DNA of 60,983 nt from positions 1 to 60,983 of the forward strand of contig JAGIBF010000049.1 of the NCBI GenBank assembly GCA_017744515.1. The letters are read 5' to 3'. How positions within the stretch are numbered: the stretch's first letter is position 1; each line of letters begins with the position of its first letter. A program made the position numbers and the translations under genes. This document shows, piece after piece, positions 55,503 through 60,983 of the stretch. The notes under the pieces were generated by a model. That model was given only the letters and a program-made list of their open reading frames with translations. It was not told where the DNA came from and did not search any database. Source of the stretch: Niastella sp. (GTDB lineage Bacteria > Bacteroidota > Bacteroidia > Chitinophagales > Chitinophagaceae).

Positions 55503-56294
55503 ATGTCTGGCGAAAAAATAACTGTACTTATCGTAGAAGATGAATCCATTGTAGCACTGGACCTTGCTACCGGGTTGGAGCGCGATGGGTACCATGTGGC
55601 AGGTATCGCAGACAATGCAGCCGAAGCCAAAGAACTATTCAACAGCAACCATATCGATATCCTGCTAATGGACATCAATATTATTGGCGATAAAGATGGC
55701 ATCGATACGGCTACCGAGCTGCTGCAAATCAGAACAGTGCCCGTTATCTTCCTGACAGCCTTCACCGATCCCGTAACAGTAAGCCGGGTAAAACATATCC
55801 AGGCTGCGGCCTTTCTTACCAAGCCCTATAATGTTACCAACGTACGCATAGCCATCGAGCTGGCCATTAATAACTTTGCCACAGCACGCAGCCAGGAGTC
55901 TACCGGCAAAGTGATACCCATCGAAAAGAATGCCGGCAAACCGGTGCCCGATACGGCTGATAAGGAAACTGTATTACAAATGAATGATTACATTTTCGTA
56001 AAAAACAACTATGTGTTTGTAAAGATCAAGCTCCCTGACCTGTTATACATCGAAGCGGATAACAACTACGTGAACGTACTCACCATAGATAAAAAATTTG
56101 TACTGCGTTTGTCCCTGAGCCAGCTGCTGGAAAAGATCAACTACAAACCCCTGGTGCGCATTCACCGGTCATATGCTGTAAACATCAATGCCATACAATC
56201 ATTTAACGACCAGGAAGTGCAGATCAATAAGTCCGAACTGCCCATTGGCCGGAACTATAAGGAAGAGTTTTTGAGAAACTTCGACTTCAGGTGA
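55503..56294 (+). CDS. LytTR-type response regulator
   Basis: 263 aa from ATG 55503 (MSGEKITVLIVEDE); a GTG two codons upstream is possible. The receiver domain has the acidic pair in VEDE, phospho-acceptor Asp57 in ILLMDINIIGDKDG and Lys in FLTKPYN. The LytTR DNA-binding domain is about 165-260 (YIEADNNYVNVLT, VRIHRSYAVNINAI, ELPIGRNYKE). It lies 30 bp after the kinase, so they form a two-gene signalling unit. Targets are unknown. Confidence 0.93.
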   Translation: MSGEKITVLIVEDESIVALDLATGLERDGYHVAGIADNAAEAKELFNSNHIDILLMDINIIGDKDGIDTATELLQIRTVPVIFLTAFTDPVTVSRVKHIQAAAFLTKPYNVTNVRIAIELAINNFATARSQESTGKVIPIEKNAGKPVPDTADKETVLQMNDYIFVKNNYVFVKIKLPDLLYIEADNNYVNVLTIDKKFVLRLSLSQLLEKINYKPLVRIHRSYAVNINAIQSFNDQEVQINKSELPIGRNYKEEFLRNFDFR

Positions 56295-56523
56295 TCCCTT
56301 CGCCCCCAACCTCCCAATATTCACATACAAAATCCCGTCGTTCACATACAGCCCGGGCTCCTGCAGCCCCCTGTCCTGTACTTTAGTGCTTCAGGATTTA
56401 GTCAGTCCTTTAACAGTGGTGGTTTCCTACAGGTATTACCCTTAGACCTATGGTCGGGGCAATATCGGTTACATTTAAGCAGGATGGCAGCAATGCCCCT
56501 GCTTTTTTGCATTTAATAAAACC

Positions 56524-56571
56524 TGTCAGCCTGAGCTTGTCGAAGGCGCCTTCGACAAGCTCAGGCTGACA
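56524..56571. repeat. Perfect 24-bp-arm palindrome
   Basis: TGTCAGCCTGAGCTTGTCGA plus AGGC meets its exact complement at 56547/56548 with no loop. It lies between two convergent genes and may act as a terminator, but no T-run follows. The right arm recurs once at 42002-42024. The rest of 56295-56523 holds no gene. Confidence 0.85.
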
Positions 56572-56576
56572 CCATA

Positions 56577-58265
56577 TTAATAATCATATTCCCGGCGGAA
56601 CATGTTCATGCGTACACCCAGCGTAAAAACAGATGTATTACGGTTGGGCATCACGTCCGACGTCAGGCGGCGGATGAGGACAGCACCATCTATGAAGAGA
56701 TTTTCTTTCAACTCGTAAGATGCCAGCAACTGAGCATTCACACCGTTTGACCTGGGGCCGCTGGGCAAATTGAACCCATAGTCGGAAGCACGGGTAGTAT
56801 TGGACATGAAGATATTGGTGCCCACATTACTGTTGGCGGTATCAGTGCCCTGCTTCCACAAGATGAGCCGCGCAGAGGTAGTCCATTTGGGATGCGGCTG
56901 GTAACGCACGATACCAATAGCCTCTATGAAATTAGCACCCAGCGGATGGGCCAGGGGCTGGTTATAGTGCGTATAATTAGCCAATGAGTCGGTGTGCGAA
57001 TAAGTAAAGGGACGTACAAGATTTATTTCGCCCTGCAGGTCAAGGTTCTTCACACCAAGGGCATCGATGTATTTGCCGCCGGCCTGAATGCCAAACTTAT
57101 TGGCCCACCAGCCATTGCCGCCTCTGATCTCTTTCAACACAAACTCATCCAGCATCAGCTGACCATAGAACTGGAAACGCTTAGCCACATTGGCCTTCAC
57201 GTCAAGCCCGATAATAGCATTATCGGCACTACCCGCCTGCTGCTCGGAAGCCCGCAGGAAAATGATGGGATTCAGGTACAAAAAATCGAAATGATTTCTT
57301 CGACCAAAAGTTACCGCCTCGAAGATGCCCACATTCAACCACCGCGTCATCTGCATGCTCAAATGGTGAATGGCTGTATATTTCCGGTCGAGCAGCTTAT
57401 CACCTGAACTAATACCCAGCGTTTGCGGCACCAACTCCATGAACAGGTTCATATAATTCAGCTTCCAGATGCGGGTATTGATCTTCAGGAACAGGTAACT
57501 ATTGCCAAAATCGCTCAGGAACAAACTGCGGTAACCATTGCCGATAAAATTCTTATCATAACCAAACTGGAATTCGAGGTACCTGGCAGCGGTAAAGTTG
57601 ATAGACCCCCGGGCATCGATATAATCAGTAGCAGTGGTTTTAAAATCCTTATAAAACCCTACGCCCGGCACAGCGTCATTAGCAATGATCCGCTGCTGCA
57701 CAAATAAAGGCGCCCGCTCCTGGTTATCGGTAAAATAACCGGAAAAGCCCAGTCGCTTGGCGAGCAATCCGCGAAAGGCTACCCCTTTCGAATTGAGGAA
57801 GATGCGCTCATCATTATTATTACTTTCAATAGACTGCTGTTGCTGTATCACCGGATTTACTGCCAGAAAGAAATCCTTCTCATTTACCTCCAGGAAGTTG
57901 GCCTTGGTTTTATAGAACGTATTCCAGATAGGCTTTTTACTGGTAAAGCCAGTCGTATCACCCTGCACCCATTCCGAGTTATTCATCAACAGGCTTCTCA
58001 AATTATATTGATCTACCGGTGAAAGCAGGGTGCCGTCTGCCTTTTGCAAAGAATCGGCATATTCGCCTGCCCGCGCCACCATGCGGCGGCTCAGCGGCTT
58101 CAGGGTACTAACATTCAGGTCGGTATAGTTTTGCAGCCTGATCTCAAGCCGGTCCAGCAAGGGCTGGTGTTTATTCCCTTGCGGCAGATAGGTAGACTGG
58201 GCCAATGAAACGACAGGAAACAATAAAACGGAGAGCCGGAGAATGGATTTTGCGATAAATTGCAT
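56577..58265 (-). CDS. Wzi/RemB-like outer-membrane beta-barrel protein
   Basis: 562 aa. The signal peptide is about 1-22 (SLA-Q). Blocks FQFGYDKNFIGNGYRSLFLSDFGNSYLFLKINTRIWKLNYMNLF and HHLSMQMTRWLNVGIFEAVTFGR match capsule assembly Wzi-family proteins and the gliding protein RemB of Flavobacterium (named split for length: the first block spans about residues 228-270). The C-terminus ends in a typical barrel strand with aromatic Tyr. A role in capsule attachment or gliding is inferred. Confidence 0.75.
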   Translation of the reverse strand: MQFIAKSILRLSVLLFPVVSLAQSTYLPQGNKHQPLLDRLEIRLQNYTDLNVSTLKPLSRRMVARAGEYADSLQKADGTLLSPVDQYNLRSLLMNNSEWVQGDTTGFTSKKPIWNTFYKTKANFLEVNEKDFFLAVNPVIQQQQSIESNNNDERIFLNSKGVAFRGLLAKRLGFSGYFTDNQERAPLFVQQRIIANDAVPGVGFYKDFKTTATDYIDARGSINFTAARYLEFQFGYDKNFIGNGYRSLFLSDFGNSYLFLKINTRIWKLNYMNLFMELVPQTLGISSGDKLLDRKYTAIHHLSMQMTRWLNVGIFEAVTFGRRNHFDFLYLNPIIFLRASEQQAGSADNAIIGLDVKANVAKRFQFYGQLMLDEFVLKEIRGGNGWWANKFGIQAGGKYIDALGVKNLDLQGEINLVRPFTYSHTDSLANYTHYNQPLAHPLGANFIEAIGIVRYQPHPKWTTSARLILWKQGTDTANSNVGTNIFMSNTTRASDYGFNLPSGPRSNGVNAQLLASYELKENLFIDGAVLIRRLTSDVMPNRNTSVFTLGVRMNMFRREYDY

Positions 58266-58378
58266 GTTCGATTGTTTAAATAGGTGCTTTCAGGGTCAAA
58301 AGGCGCTTTTGGGGCCGTGCCCAAAGAACCTCACAGGACTATAAATTAGCAAAAAACATACTATTCAGAATTCAAGAT

Positions 58379-59761
58379 ATGCAAAATTACCTGATTAAGA
58401 ATATTACGGTGGTCAACGAAGGCAAGTCTGCAGTGAACGATGTACTGATCAAAAATGGCAGAATTGAAAAGATCGGCCCTTCCATTCAACCCGGTATAGC
58501 TGTTACCGAAATTAACGGCGAAGGCAAACATTTATTACCCGGCGCCATCGACGACCAGGTACACTTTCGGGAACCCGGCCTTACCCATAAAGCCAATATA
58601 TACACTGAATCTAAAGCGGCAGTAGCCGGCGGCGTTACCTCCTTCATGGAAATGCCCAATACCATGCCCCCGGTATTTACCCAGCAATTGCTGGAAGACA
58701 AGTACAACATTGGTGCCAACACAGCACTGGCCAATTACTCCTTTTTCATGGGCACGAGTAATGATAATACCGATGAGGTATTGCGAACCAATGATCGTAA
58801 AAAAGATATCTGCGGCGTCAAAATATTCATGGGCTCATCAACAGGCGGACTATTAGTTGACAACTACCTCACACTCGACAAAATATTTGGCGGCAGTGAA
58901 GTGTTGATCGCTACGCACTGCGAAGATGAAAAGATCATCAAGGCCAACCTTGAGCGTATCAAGAAAGAAAAAAGTATTCTCGAAGCATCAGACCACCCGC
59001 TCATTCGTGATGAGAACGGTTGCTTTGAATCTTCCTTCACAGCGATCCAGTTTGCTAAAAAACACAACAGCCGGCTCCACATCCTGCACATCAGCACCGA
59101 AAAAGAATTGCAGCTCTTCACCAACATGGTGCCCCTGAGCCAGAAAAATATTACCTGCGAAGTGTGCGTACATCACCTCCACTTTACCAGTGAAGACTAT
59201 GCTACCCTCGGCAATCGCATCAAATGCAATCCTGCCATCAAGGCGCCGAATAACCGGGAAGCTTTATGGAAAGCATTACTCGATGACCGGCTCGATGTGA
59301 TCGCTACCGATCATGCTCCGCATATATTGGAAGAAAAAGGTTATGAACGTACAGCGGATGGCTCCTTACAACTGATACCCGGCGGTGGATATGAAAAGTC
59401 GCACGCCGGTCTGCCCCTGGTACAACACTCCCTGCTGCTGATGCTGCACTACGTACAACAGGGGGCGATTACGATTGAAAAAGTAGTAGAAAAAATGAGC
59501 CATGCCGTAGCTACCTGCTTCCAGATCGCCGACAGAGGCTTCATCAGAGAAGGATACAAGGCCGATCTCGTAATAGTAGACTTACAAAAGCCTTACACCA
59601 TTACCCCCGGCAATATATTGTACAAATGCGGCTGGAGCCCATTGGAAGGATTTACATTTCCGGCCTCAGTCACCAACACTTTTGTAAATGGGCATATGGT
59701 TTATGGAAATGGGGTATGGGATGAATCTCAGAAAGGACAACGATTGGCTTTCGACCGGTAA
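58379..59761 (+). CDS. pyrC: Dihydroorotase
   Basis: 460 aa. Amidohydrolase with DDQVHFREPGLTHK (about 59-72), VKIFMGSSTGG (carboxy-lysine), THCEDE, LHILHIST and IATDHAPH (metal Asp). In the first motif the usual HxH reads QxH; Bacteroidota enzymes of this type often have DDQVHFREPG. It catalyses cyclisation of N-carbamoyl-aspartate to dihydroorotate in pyrimidine synthesis. The closely related cyclic amidohydrolases (allantoinase, hydantoinase) are less likely. Confidence 0.88.
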   Translation: MQNYLIKNITVVNEGKSAVNDVLIKNGRIEKIGPSIQPGIAVTEINGEGKHLLPGAIDDQVHFREPGLTHKANIYTESKAAVAGGVTSFMEMPNTMPPVFTQQLLEDKYNIGANTALANYSFFMGTSNDNTDEVLRTNDRKKDICGVKIFMGSSTGGLLVDNYLTLDKIFGGSEVLIATHCEDEKIIKANLERIKKEKSILEASDHPLIRDENGCFESSFTAIQFAKKHNSRLHILHISTEKELQLFTNMVPLSQKNITCEVCVHHLHFTSEDYATLGNRIKCNPAIKAPNNREALWKALLDDRLDVIATDHAPHILEEKGYERTADGSLQLIPGGGYEKSHAGLPLVQHSLLLMLHYVQQGAITIEKVVEKMSHAVATCFQIADRGFIREGYKADLVIVDLQKPYTITPGNILYKCGWSPLEGFTFPASVTNTFVNGHMVYGNGVWDESQKGQRLAFDR

Positions 59762-59785
59762 TATTTACTAACTTGTCCCAACACT

Positions 59786-60967
59786 ATGGAATTAGATAAC
59801 ACCACCTACAACGACCTATCCATATTTCAGGCTGAAGAAGAGTTCTCTATTTTTCATAAGCTGAACTTTACCCGTACGGTGGAAGGCCGGGAGTGGCTGT
59901 TGAAATTTTTCCGTAACCCCTTCAGCGATCTGCGGCAGATACAGGAAACCCAGCATATCATCCGCACCATTTACAACAACCTCAATGACTGGCCACTTAC
60001 CATTACCAATGGTACGGTGATGGTGATCGAGCGTTTTTACGATAGTAATATAGATGCCATGCCCGGGGCCAATTTTCTCAACGCCCTTACCTATAAGGTA
60101 TTCCACGCAGCGGATTTCTCGCTCGTAAGGTATTCGCTGACCCACTTTGCAGATTTCGTCAGGGGCATGCACCAGTTGATCGACCTGTTCGAGAACAACA
60201 ATGCGCCGGTATTGATCCGCTCCTACCTGCACCGCGCAAAAGACCTGATGAATAAAAAGCAGATCCAGGAACTGCGCCAGCTACCGGCAGGTACAAAGTT
60301 CAACCTGACCCAGACTATTTATTTCGGTGCCTTTGTAAGAGATCATTTCAAGTCGCCGGTATTTGAGCTGATCAACATATATGGCCGCTTCGATGCCTGG
60401 TATTCCATGGCACTGTCTACACAACGTTTCAACCTGAGTTTTCCGGAGTTTGTAGTACAGGATCAACCCCTCATCGACGCCAAACAACTGTACCATATCC
60501 TGCTGCCTACGCCTGTGCCTTATGATGTACAGATGAGTAAGGAAAGCAACTTCGTATTCCTGACAGGCGCCAACATGGCGGGCAAAAGTACCTTCATCAA
60601 GGCAGTGGGTAGTGCTATATTCCTGGCCCAGCTGGGCATGGGCGTACCGGCCACCAACATGCGGTTAACGATTTTCGATGGACTATTGAGCAATATCAAC
60701 GTAGTAGACAACATCATAAAAGGCGAAAGCTACTTCTTCAATGAAGTACAGCGCATACGCAACACGATCATGAAGATCAATGATGGCCGCAAATGGCTGG
60801 TGTTGATCGATGAGCTGTTCAAAGGCACCAATGTACAGGACGCTATGAAATGTTCTTTCACCGTGATCCAGGGTTTGATCAAAATAAAAAGCGCCCTGTT
60901 CATCCTCTCTACACACTTGTATGAGATCGGAGAAGAGCTCAAACGTGAGGGTGCTCACATTTTTTAA
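59786..60967 (+). CDS. MutS-like ATPase domain protein, truncated at the 3' end
   Basis: 393 aa. N-terminal helical clamp/lever part (about 1-250), then a MutS-type ATPase domain: Walker A GANMAGKSTF, NINVVDNIIKGESYFFNEVQRI, Walker B LVLIDELFKGTN and STHLYEIG. Related MutS-like proteins continue for about 45-50 residues beyond this point, but here a TAA follows HIF directly after a T6 run (60960-60965). The role is probably not mismatch repair proper, because the mismatch-binding domain is absent. A frame change at the run is possible; the continuation lies outside the window. Confidence 0.82.
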   Translation: MELDNTTYNDLSIFQAEEEFSIFHKLNFTRTVEGREWLLKFFRNPFSDLRQIQETQHIIRTIYNNLNDWPLTITNGTVMVIERFYDSNIDAMPGANFLNALTYKVFHAADFSLVRYSLTHFADFVRGMHQLIDLFENNNAPVLIRSYLHRAKDLMNKKQIQELRQLPAGTKFNLTQTIYFGAFVRDHFKSPVFELINIYGRFDAWYSMALSTQRFNLSFPEFVVQDQPLIDAKQLYHILLPTPVPYDVQMSKESNFVFLTGANMAGKSTFIKAVGSAIFLAQLGMGVPATNMRLTIFDGLLSNINVVDNIIKGESYFFNEVQRIRNTIMKINDGRKWLVLIDELFKGTNVQDAMKCSFTVIQGLIKIKSALFILSTHLYEIGEELKREGAHIF

Positions 60968-60983
60968 AAACAATACCTCGATG

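Overview
The window looks like a chromosomal segment of a Bacteroidota bacterium, most likely of the Chitinophagaceae (relatives of Niastella or Chitinophaga). The evidence is C-terminal type IX secretion (T9SS) sorting domains, a PorT-family protein beside ubiE, a short F1 epsilon subunit, a propeller-type sensor kinase, DUF5723 and RemB/Wzi-like outer-membrane proteins, and TAnnTTTG-type promoter elements. The genus is an inference. No tRNA, rRNA, CRISPR array or complete insertion sequence was seen.

Layout. 1-16.6 kb: a surface and exopolysaccharide region. Three related secreted alpha/beta-hydrolases (1-872 partial, 7433-12856, 13393-16593) surround an exopolysaccharide-type set of three family-2 glycosyltransferases, a single-domain response regulator and a polyprenyl-phosphate sugar transferase (1358-6945). 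The two complete hydrolases carry 15 and 7 PKD-like repeats and a T9SS tail. 17.2-19.0 kb: atpD-atpC without the rest of the ATP synthase operon. 19.3-28.9 kb: a VIT/VWA surface protein, an S9 peptidase lipoprotein, a propeller histidine kinase and a convergent LuxR-type regulator. 29.0-35.3 kb: a TolC/adaptor/RND efflux operon with its TetR repressor and matching operator palindromes. 35.4-45.5 kb: housekeeping genes (dnaX, pyruvate dehydrogenase E2, EngB GTPase) together with a phosphoesterase, a YkuK-like protein, a CoA-binding protein and a GbsR/epimerase operon. 45.7-46.2 kb: a broken YwqK/TonB gene. 46.3-51.6 kb: an apparently co-transcribed operon of UbiA prenyltransferase, type III polyketide synthase, methyltransferase, FAD oxidoreductase and DUF5723 protein. 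51.9-61.0 kb: ubiE-porT, a HisKA_2 kinase with LytTR regulator, a RemB/Wzi-like barrel, dihydroorotase, and a MutS-like ATPase running to the window edge.

The most interesting points are these. (1) The type III PKS/UbiA/FAD/methyltransferase operon resembles quinone or phenolic-lipid pathways but has an added prenyltransferase and outer-membrane protein. (2) A 33-bp palindromic element is inserted in the same reading frame in a glycosyltransferase and in dnaX. (3) A nonsense codon removes the last membrane helix of that glycosyltransferase. (4) A degenerate receiver domain is fused to the sugar transferase. (5) A seven-copy, exactly 11-bp tandem repeat lies between the polyketide operon and ubiE. 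(6) The window holds a family of long, low-complexity hairpins and two small decayed genes.
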